A stretch of 64,000 nucleotides of DNA from Streptococcus pneumoniae (GCF_001096185.1 NZ_CRPU01000007.1:57489-121488), one strand, 5' to 3'. Positions 38,568 through 48,657 are shown, counted from the stretch's first letter. The notes: a model not told the origin generated them from the letters alone. Numbers and translations: made by a program.

Positions 38568-38882
38568 TTATTCTTTTATCATGTCGTCAGCATGTAAAAG
38601 GTAATTTGTAAAACCACGAGTGCCGATTTTGTAGCCCTCTGCGGTAATACGTGGATTGACTAACTTCACACGTTCCTCAAAGCCGAAATGTTTTTCGCCA
38701 GCTTCAGCAGGAAGCACCACCACAATATCATCTGCTCTTTGAACATCAGAATAGAGATTATAGCTTCTTGATAAGACAGTTAGCCGTCCGTTGATTCTTC
38801 GCTGAACGACTTTATCCTCGCCAGCAAATTCTAAATTGCCGAATGTTTTTTCCATGTTGGGAATCACAAATTTAAGTTCCAT
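38568..38882 (-). CDS. DUF961/HelP-family protein (Tn916 orf23)
   Basis: A 104-aa paralogue of the orf22-type protein (MELKFVIPNMEKTFGNLEF..., FEERVKLVNPRI). The two tandem copies probably work in DNA processing of the element. It follows the tiny orf24. Confidence 0.85.
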   Translation of the reverse strand: MELKFVIPNMEKTFGNLEFAGEDKVVQRRINGRLTVLSRSYNLYSDVQRADDIVVVLPAEAGEKHFGFEERVKLVNPRITAEGYKIGTRGFTNYLLHADDMIKE

Positions 38883-38904
38883 ATTTTTACCTATCCTTTC
38901 TTTT

Positions 38905-38979
38905 TTATTGGCTGAATGAATGTTTGATGGTCTTAAAGAGTGGGGAACGACCTTTTGATTCTTGATTTTTTGTTTTCAT
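38905..38979 (-). CDS. Tn916 orf24 small basic peptide
   Basis: A 24-aa peptide, MKTKNQESKGRSPLFKTIKH plus four residues, lysine-rich. AGGAAG lies 8 nt before the ATG. It is the first gene of the transfer operon, 22 nt before orf23. Function unknown. Confidence 0.65.
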   Translation of the reverse strand: MKTKNQESKGRSPLFKTIKHSFSQ

Positions 38980-39004
38980 AAGTTCACTTCCTTTCAAAAT
39001 CGGG

Positions 39005-39039
39005 TAAAAAAATAGACACCTCATTTTTTGAAGTGTCTA
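39005..39039 (-). terminator. Terminator at the orf24 end of the Tn916-type element
   Basis: TAGACACTTCA and TGAGGTGTCTA pair around AAAAA (one G-U), followed by TTTTTTT on the minus strand. It stands between the element end and orf24, so transcripts entering from the chromosome, or round the circle, would meet it before the transfer genes. Confidence 0.75.
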
Positions 39040-39122
39040 CCTATTAAATATTCAAATTTTATTGGAAGTATCTTTATATCTTCACTTTTCAAGGATAAAT
39101 CGTCGTATCAAAGCTCATTCAT

Positions 39123-39145
39123 AAGTAGTAAATTAGTAGTAAATT
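39123..39145. repeat. Integrase arm-binding direct repeats, orf24 end
   Basis: Two tandem copies, AGTAGTAAATT and AGTAGTAAATTG, matching the DR-2 type repeats at the int end. Confidence 0.75.
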
Positions 39146-39222
39146 GAGTGGTTTTGACCTTGATAAAGTGTGATAAGTCCAGTTTTTATGCGGATAACTA
39201 GATTTTTATGCTATTTTTGAAG

Positions 39223-39245
39223 AGAAAAAGAGGTTTCCCCCTTTT
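39223..39245 (-). terminator. Terminator of the YhfC-type protease gene
   Basis: AAAAAGGGG pairs with CCTCTTTTT (one G-U) around GAAA, then CTCTT. It ends about 10 nt before the transposon end, so the insertion left the upstream operon's terminator intact. Confidence 0.7.
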
Positions 39246-39247
39246 TC

Positions 39248-40000
39248 TTATGATTTTTTGCAAAAGATAGCCTTTGTTCCATAGGCAAGCAGAACAAGTT
39301 CAAGTGCTAGGACAACTTCAACCAAGACTGGATTGGTCAACCAACCAACTTGGGCAAGAGATGGTGCCAGGTCAAAGAAGGCATGTAGGCCATAGGCCGC
39401 TAGGAGATAAATCCATTTCTTCTGGCGAACAGCTTGGTAAACCCAAACAGTCAAGAGTAATTGGAAACCAAGCGCCAAGATTCTCTCAAAACCAAGCAAA
39501 TAAATCTGCCAGACTGATAGCGACTGAATGGTTTTCAACATATTTTCAGACAGTAATTGCATGACCTGTGGATCCTGCGTTTGAACCGCCGAAAGCACGA
39601 TGTAGAGATTGAGTAAACTAGCAAGGCCTAGGAAAATTAATTCCAAACCACCATGCCCTAACCCATAGGCCAAGGCGTCTGCCTTTTCCAAACTTCTCTT
39701 TTTCTCCAACCATTTGAAGAAAACAAGACGAGCAGTTTCCTCAAAAAATGCTGCCATGGCTAGGCCATAGATGATATAGACAAGCGGTTGTTCTTGCAAG
39801 AGGGCAATACTACCGTCTTTTTGAGGATGCAAAACTAAGATATGCACCAGTTTTTCCAAAATCTGTGAAGAGACAAAGAAGACAACAGCCCCCAAACCCA
39901 AGACAGCTAGATTGATATGGTATTTCTTTCTGGCATACCAAATGCTTCCTATCAAGAAAGCCAGTAACAGCACCATGGTAATGATAATATGAATGGTCAT
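39248..40000 (-). CDS. YhfC-family glutamic-type intramembrane protease
   Basis: A 250-aa multi-helix membrane protein. The putative active-site motifs are present: FFEETARLVFF (EExxR), GLGHGGLE, and AYGLHAFFD. This matches the YhfC group of glutamic intramembrane proteases/CPBP-like fold. It lies 9 nt after the acetolactate decarboxylase stop and is probably its operon partner. Substrate unknown. Confidence 0.8.
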   Translation of the reverse strand: MTIHIIITMVLLLAFLIGSIWYARKKYHINLAVLGLGAVVFFVSSQILEKLVHILVLHPQKDGSIALLQEQPLVYIIYGLAMAAFFEETARLVFFKWLEKKRSLEKADALAYGLGHGGLELIFLGLASLLNLYIVLSAVQTQDPQVMQLLSENMLKTIQSLSVWQIYLLGFERILALGFQLLLTVWVYQAVRQKKWIYLLAAYGLHAFFDLAPSLAQVGWLTNPVLVEVVLALELVLLAYGTKAIFCKKS

Positions 40001-40009
40001 TTTCTTCTC

Positions 40010-40741
40010 CTATTCCGCCTTTTCAATATCTTTTTTCATCTCGTCAACATTGAACTTAGCAAACAAGTATTGACGATCTTGGACTGGAAAACGTTGATCC
40101 AATTGGTCAACTGCTCCCACCTCGATAATGCCTTCCTTGATGACAAAGTCCATGACATGTCCACCGAAAGTCAAATCATCTGAGATGAAGTGCAGATGGT
40201 AACCTGCCACACTGACCCCATGGAAAATCTCTGGCGTCCAGAAACCAACGATGGTTCCCGCCACATTGTCACGACTATATTCCGGTTGATGGGTTGCGAC
40301 ATCAGCAAACTTGGTATCTGGTGTCGACTTAGGAATCATGCGCACATGCATATGCGAAAATTCCCCACGAATCTTGATAGAGCGGAAAAGATTTTCCCCA
40401 TCATAATAAGACTCGATTCGTTCTTCCAATTCCTTGTCTGTCATCTCAAAGCGCTGGCGGAAAATGACCTCTGCCTGATGCGGTACTACTGCTGCATAAG
40501 GAATAAGGGCATCTGGCGACACTTCTACAATTTCTGGCTGATCTCCTGAGCCTTTGGCTTGATAAGCCTTGCCATCCAAGACAATCAATTCCCCATCAAT
40601 GGAATCCAAGGTTCCCAAACCAAGATCACCATGCTCTAGCAATTCTCCCACTGTCATGGTACCACCATAAAGTCCTGCCATCAAAGCTCCAAGGGTATTG
40701 TATTGAAATAATTTCACTGGTTCCTGCACGTTCTTATCCAT
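40010..40741 (-). CDS. aldB: Alpha-acetolactate decarboxylase
   Basis: Decarboxylates 2-acetolactate to acetoin, diverting pyruvate from acid and branched-chain amino acid synthesis. The 243-aa protein has the zinc-binding histidines in GYHLHFISDDLTFGGHV (about residues 193-209) and the GTLDSIDGELIVLDG N-terminal strand. It faces the MocR-type regulator gene, with back-to-back promoters. Confidence 0.95.
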   Translation of the reverse strand: MDKNVQEPVKLFQYNTLGALMAGLYGGTMTVGELLEHGDLGLGTLDSIDGELIVLDGKAYQAKGSGDQPEIVEVSPDALIPYAAVVPHQAEVIFRQRFEMTDKELEERIESYYDGENLFRSIKIRGEFSHMHVRMIPKSTPDTKFADVATHQPEYSRDNVAGTIVGFWTPEIFHGVSVAGYHLHFISDDLTFGGHVMDFVIKEGIIEVGAVDQLDQRFPVQDRQYLFAKFNVDEMKKDIEKAE

Positions 40742-40779
40742 TCACTTTCTTGTCTGTTATTCTATAAATGTTACTCCTA

Positions 40780-40808
40780 AGTATACCACATTTGCCCCTA
40801 GATGTGAA
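40780..40808 (-). promoter_or_regulatory. aldB promoter
   Basis: Minus-strand TTCACA (40803-40808), 17 nt, extended -10 TGGTATACT (TATACT 40780-40785). Its -35 is only about 20 bp from the -35 of the divergent regulator gene, so one bound protein could affect both. Confidence 0.7.
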
Positions 40809-40828
40809 CGAGAGAAACACCCTAGACA

Positions 40829-40857
40829 TTGCCAATAAGGAAAAAAAAGGGTACAAT
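40829..40857 (+). promoter_or_regulatory. Promoter of the MocR-type regulator gene
   Basis: TTGCCA (40829-40834), 17 nt, TACAAT (40852-40857), then GGGAGG before the ATG at 40883. Confidence 0.7.
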
Positions 40858-40882
40858 GTAACAAAATCAAGGGAGGTCTGGA

Positions 40883-42154
40883 ATGAAGAAACAAAGCAAG
40901 TACCAAGAGGTCGTTTCCTATCTGAAAAACGGTATCGAGTCTGGACGATTTCCGACGGGAAGCCGCCTGCCTTCTATCCGTCAACTGAGTCTTGACTTTC
41001 ACTGTAGCAAGGACACCATTCAACGAGCCCTGCTGGAATTACGGCACGAACAATACCTCTATGCTAAGCCCCAGAGTGGCTACTATGTATTAGAACAAGT
41101 GCAACACCAAGACCTAGAAATTGAGGTTACAGATGAACATGCCAGCGCCTATGACGATTTCCGACTCTGTGTCAATGAAACCTTGATTGGCCGGGAAAAC
41201 TACCTCTTCAACTACTATGACAACCAAGAAGGATTAGAAGACTTAAGACAATCCATTCATAAACTCCTCTTTGACCAAGCTCTCTACTGCAAGGCTGATC
41301 AACTGGTACTGACTTCTGGAACCCAACAAGCCCTTTTCATCCTCTCTCAAATTTCCTTTCCTAGCCAAGCCAATGAAATCTTGGTGGAACAGCCGACCTA
41401 CCATCGGATGAATCGCCTCTTGATTGCTCAGGGGTTAGCCTATCAAACGATTGAACGAGGCATTGATGGGATTGACTTGGAGGAGCTGGAAGGCCACTTC
41501 AAGACAGGAAAAATTAAGTTTTTCTATACCATTCCTCGATTTCACTATCCTCTGGGGCACTCCTATTCTGAGCAGGACAAACGAACTATTCTTGACTTAG
41601 CTGCCAAGTATGGTGTCTATATCGTAGAGGACGATTATCTGGGGGATTTGGATTCCAAGAAGGGCCAGACCTTCCACTATCTGGATACAGAGGAGCGGGT
41701 AATTTATATCAAGTCCTTCTCAACCAGCCTCTTTCCAGCCCTGCGGATAACAGCACTCATTCTGCCAAATGCTATCAAAGAAGCCTTTGTGGCCTATAAA
41801 AATATCCTAGACTACGACAGTAACCTCATCATGCAAAAGGCCCTGTCACTCTATATTGACAGTCAATTGTTTGAGAAAAACTGTCTAGCTCGCTTGTCCA
41901 ATCAGGAAGCTTACCAGAAGCAAATCGAGGAAAGACTAGCTAACACTCCTTGTCCCCTTCCTCATTATCCCCTACACGATGGTTTATTGCTAGACCTGAG
42001 GCAGTATCCTAAAATCGCCAGTCTCAAACACAGCCAACTGGGCTTGGATTTCTTCGAAAAAGCTTACTTGGATGCCTGTCCTTATCAATTTGCCAAGGTG
42101 TCCTTAGACAATCTGGAAAATGTTTTAAACTATTTAAAAGCAGAATTGGAATGA
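40883..42154 (+). CDS. MocR/PdxR-type transcription regulator (GntR plus aminotransferase domains)
   Basis: A 423-aa PLP-dependent regulator. Residues 1-75 form a winged helix (FPTGSRLPSIRQLSLDF, then DTIQRALLELRHE). Residues about 110-420 are a class I aminotransferase fold with TSGTQQALF, VEDDYLGDLD and the PLP lysine in IKSFSTSLFPALRI. Candidates for control are its own promoter and aldB. It ends at a strong terminator. Confidence 0.9.
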   Translation: MKKQSKYQEVVSYLKNGIESGRFPTGSRLPSIRQLSLDFHCSKDTIQRALLELRHEQYLYAKPQSGYYVLEQVQHQDLEIEVTDEHASAYDDFRLCVNETLIGRENYLFNYYDNQEGLEDLRQSIHKLLFDQALYCKADQLVLTSGTQQALFILSQISFPSQANEILVEQPTYHRMNRLLIAQGLAYQTIERGIDGIDLEELEGHFKTGKIKFFYTIPRFHYPLGHSYSEQDKRTILDLAAKYGVYIVEDDYLGDLDSKKGQTFHYLDTEERVIYIKSFSTSLFPALRITALILPNAIKEAFVAYKNILDYDSNLIMQKALSLYIDSQLFEKNCLARLSNQEAYQKQIEERLANTPCPLPHYPLHDGLLLDLRQYPKIASLKHSQLGLDFFEKAYLDACPYQFAKVSLDNLENVLNYLKAELE

Positions 42155-42173
42155 CTTCCAACTCTGCTTTTTT
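42137..42173 (+). terminator. Terminator of the MocR-type regulator gene
   Basis: AGCAGA-A-TTGGAA and TTCCAA-C-TCTGCT pair around TGAC, then TTTTTTC. The stem includes the end of the coding sequence. Confidence 0.9.
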
Positions 42174-42177
42174 CTTA

Positions 42178-42372
42178 TACTCTTCGAAAATCAAATTCAA
42201 ACCACGTCAGCGTCGCCTTACCGTAGATATGATTACTGACTTCGTCAGTTCTATCCACAACCTCAAAACAGTGTTTTGAGCTGACTTCGTCAGTCTTATC
42301 TACAACCTCAAAGCAGTGCTTTGAGCAACCTGCGGCTAGCTTCCTAGTTTGCTCTTTGATTTTCATTGAGTA
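42178..42372 (+). repeat. BOX element, boxA-boxB-boxB-boxC
   Basis: 195 bp from TACTCTTCG to CATTGAGTA. The boxA core CGTCAGCGTCGCCTTACCGTAG differs by one base from the BOX typing site. Two boxB units of about 44 bp follow, each with GACTTCGTCAG and CTCAAA(A/G)CAGTG(T/C)TTTGAG palindromes. It ends against the stop codon of the next gene. Confidence 0.9.
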
Positions 42373-43188
42373 TTATTCTTCAACTTCTGTTAGGCTTGCC
42401 GCTTTTTCAAGATATTTTTGGTAAGTTCCTTCATCCTTGAGTTTTTGGATGACCTTGTCCACCACTTCTTTCAAATCAGTACTATTTTTTCTAAGGGCAA
42501 CGGCATTGGCTTCGCCGTCCTTCATCTTCAAGCTGACAGTTGCGACAGCTAAGTCGGCATTTTTAGCAGCATAGCTAAGAGCAACAGGCTCATCCATATG
42601 AACAGCATCTACTTTTCCAGCCTGCAATTCATTGACAGCTTCCCCCATATTGGTTAGGGAAGTCAATTGAGCTTTTGGCAATTGTTCCTTGACCATAGCT
42701 TCTGGAACAGTCCCTTTTTGGGCTGCAATATCAGCACTTTCAAGGCTAGTTAAATCCTTGTATTTTTCTACATCAGCCTTACGAACCAAGAAACTAATCT
42801 TGTTTTCATAGTAAGGGATTGAAAAATCAAAGACTTCTTTTCTCTCGTCAGTAGCGCTAATTCCCGCAACTGCTAGGTCAGCCTTCCCAGTTTGAAGACT
42901 GGTCAAGACATTGTCAAAACTCATGCTTGAAATTTCCAACTTCACCCCAAGTTCATCAGCGATAGCTTGGGCCATATCAATATCCGCACCGACTACCTGG
43001 TTTTTTCCGTCAACTAAGGATTGGAATTCAAAGGGTGCATAGTCAGGACTGGTCGCCACAACTAATTTCCCCTTTTGCTTAATGGCTTCAACAGCTGACT
43101 GAGAACCATTAGAACCTGACTGGCAAGCTACTAAGAAGAAACTTGCAAGAAAACTACATAAAACAAATATCCATTTTTTTGATTTCAT
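42373..43188 (-). CDS. Amino acid ABC transporter substrate-binding lipoprotein
   Basis: A 271-aa lipoprotein with signal peptide and lipobox FLVACQSG, followed by a family 3 solute-binding fold (LVVATSPDYAPFEFQSL, GADIDMAQAIADELGVKLEI, DLAVAGISATDERK). I chose the ATG at 43188; the frame is open to 43248 but the promoter lies there. No permease or ATPase gene is adjacent, so it must share a transporter encoded elsewhere. Confidence 0.92.
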   Translation of the reverse strand: MKSKKWIFVLCSFLASFFLVACQSGSNGSQSAVEAIKQKGKLVVATSPDYAPFEFQSLVDGKNQVVGADIDMAQAIADELGVKLEISSMSFDNVLTSLQTGKADLAVAGISATDERKEVFDFSIPYYENKISFLVRKADVEKYKDLTSLESADIAAQKGTVPEAMVKEQLPKAQLTSLTNMGEAVNELQAGKVDAVHMDEPVALSYAAKNADLAVATVSLKMKDGEANAVALRKNSTDLKEVVDKVIQKLKDEGTYQKYLEKAASLTEVEE

Positions 43189-43219
43189 AAATAAACAACC
43201 TCTCTGTTGATTTTGTATA

Positions 43220-43248
43220 ATTATAACGCTATTCAAGTTACTTGTCAA
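43220..43248 (-). promoter_or_regulatory. Perfect consensus sigma-A promoter of the amino-acid-binding lipoprotein gene
   Basis: Minus-strand TTGACA (43243-43248), 17 nt, TATAAT (43220-43225): all 12 positions match consensus. Confidence 0.9.
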
Positions 43249-43345
43249 GTGTTTTTTGAATTTTTATCTCAAAAATATTTTTTTCATTCAAGAAAAGGAG
43301 CTATCAGTTGATTTCAAGCTCCTTTTTATACAGAATGAACCTATT

Positions 43346-43999
43346 TTATAGTTCGACAATCTTACCTGTTTCAAAGTAAACAACCCATTCACAGATATTC
43401 TTGGCATAGTCTCCAATGCGTTCCAAGAAGGCAATCACTTGGAAATAATCTCGACCTGTAACAATGGCATCTGGATTTTTCTTGATTTCTTCTGTAGCCA
43501 AGTCACGAATGCTATCAAAATAATGGTTGATTTTTTCATCCATGGCTGCTACTTCATAGGCCTGATCTACTGAACCGTTCAGATAAAGTTCAAGGGTTGC
43601 TTCGACGAAGTTCTTGACATCGCGACCCATTCTCTTGATTTCTTCTTCAACAGCTGGGATGCGTTGCTCTCCTTTCATACGAATTGCTGCTTTAGCAATG
43701 GAAACAGCATGGTCACCCATACGCTCCAAGTCAGATACGGCTTTTAAGACTGTTAGAACAGTACGCAAGTCCTGAGAAACTGGTTGTTGGAGGGCAATCA
43801 TTTCAAATGATTTCTTCTCCAATTTCACTTCGTATTCGTTCACTTCTGCATCGTCTTCGATGACTTCCTTGGCCAAATCACGGTCATGCGTAACAAAGGC
43901 ACGCACTGTACGATTGATTTGGGATAGCACTTCTTGTCCCATTGCATAGAACTGGTTGTGCAATTTCTCTAAATCTTCCTCAAATTGAGAACGTAACAT
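43346..43999 (-). CDS. phoU: Phosphate transport regulator PhoU
   Basis: A 217-aa all-helical protein with two PhoU repeats (DLRTVLTVLKAVSDLERMGDHAVSIAK near 75-100; RDYFQVIAFLERIGDYAKNICEWV near the end), each with the metal-binding E/DxxxD pattern. It down-regulates phosphate uptake. I prefer the second ATG (43999, 7 nt after GGAG). It ends the pst operon. Confidence 0.95.
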   Translation of the reverse strand: MLRSQFEEDLEKLHNQFYAMGQEVLSQINRTVRAFVTHDRDLAKEVIEDDAEVNEYEVKLEKKSFEMIALQQPVSQDLRTVLTVLKAVSDLERMGDHAVSIAKAAIRMKGEQRIPAVEEEIKRMGRDVKNFVEATLELYLNGSVDQAYEVAAMDEKINHYFDSIRDLATEEIKKNPDAIVTGRDYFQVIAFLERIGDYAKNICEWVVYFETGKIVEL

Positions 44000-44010
44000 C
44001 ATTTATCTCC

Positions 44011-44769
44011 TTATCCAAATTTTCCTGAAATATAATCTTCTGTTTCCTTGTGTTGTGGGTTTAGGAACATCTTCTTGGTATCGTTAAACTCAATCAAATC
44101 TCCATCTAGGAAAAATCCTGTCTTGTCAGAGATACGAGAGGCTTGTTGCATGGAACGTGTAACCAAGAGCATGGTGTATTTATCTTTTAGACCATACAAG
44201 GTTTCCTCAATCTTACCAGCAGAGATAGGGTCCAAGGCTGAAGTCGGTTCATCCAAGAGAATGATTTTAGGACTGGTTGCCAAGACACGGGCAACGCAGA
44301 CACGTTGTTGTTGTCCACCTGAAAGCCCGATAGCTGAATCATGCAGGCGGTCCTTGACCTCATCCCAGATAGAAGCTCGTTGCAAGGCTTTTTCTACCGC
44401 TTCATCCAGAACCTGCTTGTCCTTCACTCCATTGATACGAAGCCCGTAAACAACATTTTCGTAGATAGACATAGGGAAGGGGTTTGGTTGTTGGAAAACC
44501 ATACCGATTTCCTTCCGCAATTCAACTGTATCTGTACGTGGACTGTAAATATTGTGACCGTTGTAAACCACCGAACCTGTTGTGGTCACCTCTGGATTGA
44601 GATCCCCCATGCGGTTGATAGCCTTGAGAAGGGTGGACTTCCCTGACCCAGATGGGCCAATCAAGGCTGTAATTTCCTTAGGTTGGAAAGAGAGGGAAAC
44701 ACTATTCAAGGCCTTCTTTTGATTGTAGTAAACGGACAGGTCTGACACCTGTAAAATCGCTTCTGTCAT
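44011..44769 (-). CDS. pstB: Phosphate ABC transporter ATP-binding protein, second PstB, H-loop Arg
   Basis: A 252-aa ATPase with Walker [10 protein letters not shown], signature LSGGQQQR, and Walker [13 protein letters not shown]. The H-loop histidine is replaced by arginine (VTRSMQQ, Arg205); the paralogue encoded upstream has VTHSMQQ. It may work with that paralogue as an asymmetric pair. It lies between the other pstB and phoU with gaps of 8-12 nt. Confidence 0.95.
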   Translation of the reverse strand: MTEAILQVSDLSVYYNQKKALNSVSLSFQPKEITALIGPSGSGKSTLLKAINRMGDLNPEVTTTGSVVYNGHNIYSPRTDTVELRKEIGMVFQQPNPFPMSIYENVVYGLRINGVKDKQVLDEAVEKALQRASIWDEVKDRLHDSAIGLSGGQQQRVCVARVLATSPKIILLDEPTSALDPISAGKIEETLYGLKDKYTMLLVTRSMQQASRISDKTGFFLDGDLIEFNDTKKMFLNPQHKETEDYISGKFG

Positions 44770-44781
44770 ACTGTTTCCTTT

Positions 44782-45585
44782 CTATCCAAAGTGTCCTGTT
44801 ACATAGTCATTGGTAGACTGTAGCTTGGCATTTTGGAAAATATTGGATGTCTTATCATACTCAATCAAGTCACCCAAGTAGAAAAATCCTGTGTAGTCAC
44901 TAGCACGCGCAGCCTGCTGCATACTGTGAGTCACGATGATGATGGTAAAGTCCTTCTTCAATTCCAACATGGTTTCTTCCAGCTGGGCTGTCGCAATCGG
45001 ATCCAAGGCTGACGCCGGTTCATCCATCAAGAGGATATCTGGTTTAACAGAGATAGCGCGAGCGATACAGAGACGCTGTTGCTGACCACCTGATAGGGTC
45101 AAGGCTGACTTGTGCAAATCGTCTTTGACCTGGTCCCAAAGGGCAGCCTGACGAAGGGAGGTTTCTACGATTTCATCTAGGACTTGCTTATCCTTAACTC
45201 CAGCACGTTCATGCGCAAAGGTAATATTACGGTAAATTGACTTAGCAAATGGATTAGGGCGTTGAAAAACCATTCCAATGTGTTTACGCATTTCATAAAC
45301 GTTGATTTCTGGACGGTTGACATCAATTCCACGATAGAGAATCTGCCCAGTTACTTTAGCAATATCAATAGTATCATTCATGCGATTGAGACTGCGTAAG
45401 TAGGTAGATTTCCCCGATCCCGACGGACCAATCAAAGCTGTAATTTTATTTCTTTCAAATTGCATATCAATCCCCTTAATGGATTCATTTTTACCATAGT
45501 AAACATGGACATCCTTAGTAGAAAGGGCTACTTTTTCTTCAGGAAAGGTAAGGATATGCTTCTCATCCCAGTTATATGTTGACAT
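44782..45585 (-). CDS. pstB: Phosphate ABC transporter ATP-binding protein, first PstB
   Basis: A 267-aa ATPase with a slightly longer N-terminus (MSTYNWDEKHILTFPEEK), Walker [10 protein letters not shown], signature LSGGQQQR, Walker B ILLMDEPASALD, and a normal H-loop IVTHSMQQ. It powers phosphate import with PstC and PstA. Confidence 0.96.
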   Translation of the reverse strand: MSTYNWDEKHILTFPEEKVALSTKDVHVYYGKNESIKGIDMQFERNKITALIGPSGSGKSTYLRSLNRMNDTIDIAKVTGQILYRGIDVNRPEINVYEMRKHIGMVFQRPNPFAKSIYRNITFAHERAGVKDKQVLDEIVETSLRQAALWDQVKDDLHKSALTLSGGQQQRLCIARAISVKPDILLMDEPASALDPIATAQLEETMLELKKDFTIIIVTHSMQQAARASDYTGFFYLGDLIEYDKTSNIFQNAKLQSTNDYVTGHFG

Positions 45586-45595
45586 GGCTTCTCCT

Positions 45596-46480
45596 TTAGA
45601 CAGCGGTTAATTTCTTGTGTAGATAGTTTCCGAACTTACGAGCTCCAAAGTTAAAAATCAGGATAAAGATTAGGAGCACAGCGGCAGAACCTGCTGATAC
45701 AATAGTTCCATCTGGAATAGTGCCTTCACTATTGACTTTCCAGATATGGACAGCCAAGGTTTCTGCTTGACGGAAGATAGAGATGGGGCTAGTCACACTG
45801 AGGATATTCCAGTTAGACCAGTCAAGAGCTGGCGCCGATTGCCCTGCTGTATAAATCAGAGCTGCAGCTTCGCCAAAGATACGACCAGATGCCAAGACGA
45901 CACCCGTTACAATACCTGGAAGCGCTTCTGGAATAACAACATGAACCACTGTCTCCCAACGAGAAATCCCAAGAGCCAGACCAGCCTCACGTTGGGTATG
46001 GTGAACATGTTTCAAACTATCCTCTACATTACGCGTCATCTGAGGCAAGTTAAAGACTGTCAAGGCCAAGGCACCTGAAATGATTGAAAATCCATACTCA
46101 AACTGGACTACAAAGATCAAGTAACCAAAGAGACCCACCACCACTGATGGTAAAGAGGACAAGATTTCAATACAAGTCCGCACAAAGTTGGTAACAGGAC
46201 CTTTTTTAGCATACTCAGCCAAGTAAATCCCAGCTCCCATAGAAAGAGGTACAGAAATAATCAAAGTAATGACCAATAGGAAAAAGGAATTGTAAAGCTG
46301 AATGCCAATCCCACCACCTGCTTGAAAAGCAGAAGACCTTCCAGTCAAGAAATACCAAGAGATATGGGGCAAGCCCCGAACCAAGATATAGAGAATCAAG
46401 GAAGCCAAGATTGTCACAATGATGCTAGCAATCGTATAGAGGACAGCTGTTGCAAGTTTATCTAATTTCTTAGCGCGCAT
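45596..46480 (-). CDS. pstA: Phosphate ABC transporter permease PstA
   Basis: A 294-aa permease with six hydrophobic segments and the coupling loop EAGLALGISRWETVVHVVIPEALPG. The start overlaps pstC by 11 nt. Normal family length. Confidence 0.95.
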   Translation of the reverse strand: MRAKKLDKLATAVLYTIASIIVTILASLILYILVRGLPHISWYFLTGRSSAFQAGGGIGIQLYNSFFLLVITLIISVPLSMGAGIYLAEYAKKGPVTNFVRTCIEILSSLPSVVVGLFGYLIFVVQFEYGFSIISGALALTVFNLPQMTRNVEDSLKHVHHTQREAGLALGISRWETVVHVVIPEALPGIVTGVVLASGRIFGEAAALIYTAGQSAPALDWSNWNILSVTSPISIFRQAETLAVHIWKVNSEGTIPDGTIVSAGSAAVLLIFILIFNFGARKFGNYLHKKLTAV

Positions 46481-47386
46481 AATTTTTCTTTCCTCTTTCT
46501 TTCGTAATCAATTTAATCACACTGTTAAAAACTAAACTCATCAAGAGCAGTACCAAGGCCAGTGACCAGAGAACATTATTATTTACAGTTCCCATGACAG
46601 TGTTCCCAATTCCCATAGTTAATATAGAAGTTAAAGTTGCAGCTGGTGTGGTCAAGGAAGTTGGGATAACAGCTGAGTTTCCGACAACCATCTGGATAGC
46701 TAGAGCCTCACCAAAGGCACGCGCCATCCCAAAGACCACTGCAGTGAAAATACCAGAACGGGCCGCCTTCAAGATCACACGCCAGATAGTCTGCCAGCGA
46801 GTGGCTCCCATAGCGAAACTGGCCTCACGATAATAACGAGGAACCGCACGCAAGCTATCCGTTGTCATAAAGGTTACGGTCGGCAAAATCATGACAAAGA
46901 GGACGGAAATCCCTGACAAAATCCCAAAACCAGTCCCACCAAAGACACTGCGAACAAAGGGAACGACGACTTGCAAGCCAATAAATCCGTACACTACTGA
47001 AGGAATCCCAACCAGGAGTTCAATAGCTGGTTGCAAAATCTTCGCCCCTTTTGGTGATACTTCGGTCATAAAAACTGCTGCACCAATAGCAAAGGGTGTT
47101 GCGATAAGGGCTGAGAGAATGGTAACGATAAAGGAACCCAAAATCATAGGAAGGGCACCAAATTCTTTACTAGAAGGATTCCAAGTTCCTCCCAAAAGAA
47201 AGTCAAAGATATTCACACCATTGACAAAGAAGGTCGACAAGCCTTTTTGCGCTACGAAAACCAAAATCATGGCCACAAGGATGACTATCAAAGAAAGACA
47301 GGCAAAGGTCAAACCTTTTCCTAATTTCTCCAGACGAGAATTCTTTGATGGAAGCAACATTTTCTTAGCTAATTCTTCTTGATTCA

Positions 47387-47387
<1 letters not shown>
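46470..47387 (-). CDS. pstC: Phosphate ABC transporter permease PstC
   Basis: A 305-aa permease with six hydrophobic segments and the coupling loop EASFAMGATRWQTIWRVILKAARSG. It begins on the last base of pstS and heads the membrane part of the system. Confidence 0.95.

Positions 47388-48657
<1,270 letters not shown>

Larger units (their letters stand above)
21189..39213 (-). mobile_element. Tn916-family integrative conjugative element carrying tet(M)
   Basis: About 18,025 bp, which matches the 18.03 kb known for Tn916. All Tn916 modules are present in order on the minus strand: orf24-orf13 (conjugation), tet(M) with leader, orf6, orf9 (opposite strand), orf7, orf8, xis, int. The ends are placed at TATAAATTTC on the int side and ...AAATCTAG/ATAGC-type sequence on the orf24 side, from recalled Tn916 end sequences; each end is uncertain by about 6 nt (coupling bases). 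It is inserted in intergenic DNA between a YhfC-type gene and murB. No interruption was seen in any conjugation gene. Confidence 0.93.

Noticed and set aside
42178-42372. Possible CRISPR-like tandem repeats
   Set aside because: Only two similar units of about 44 bp with palindromes and no unique spacers; they are boxB units of a BOX element.
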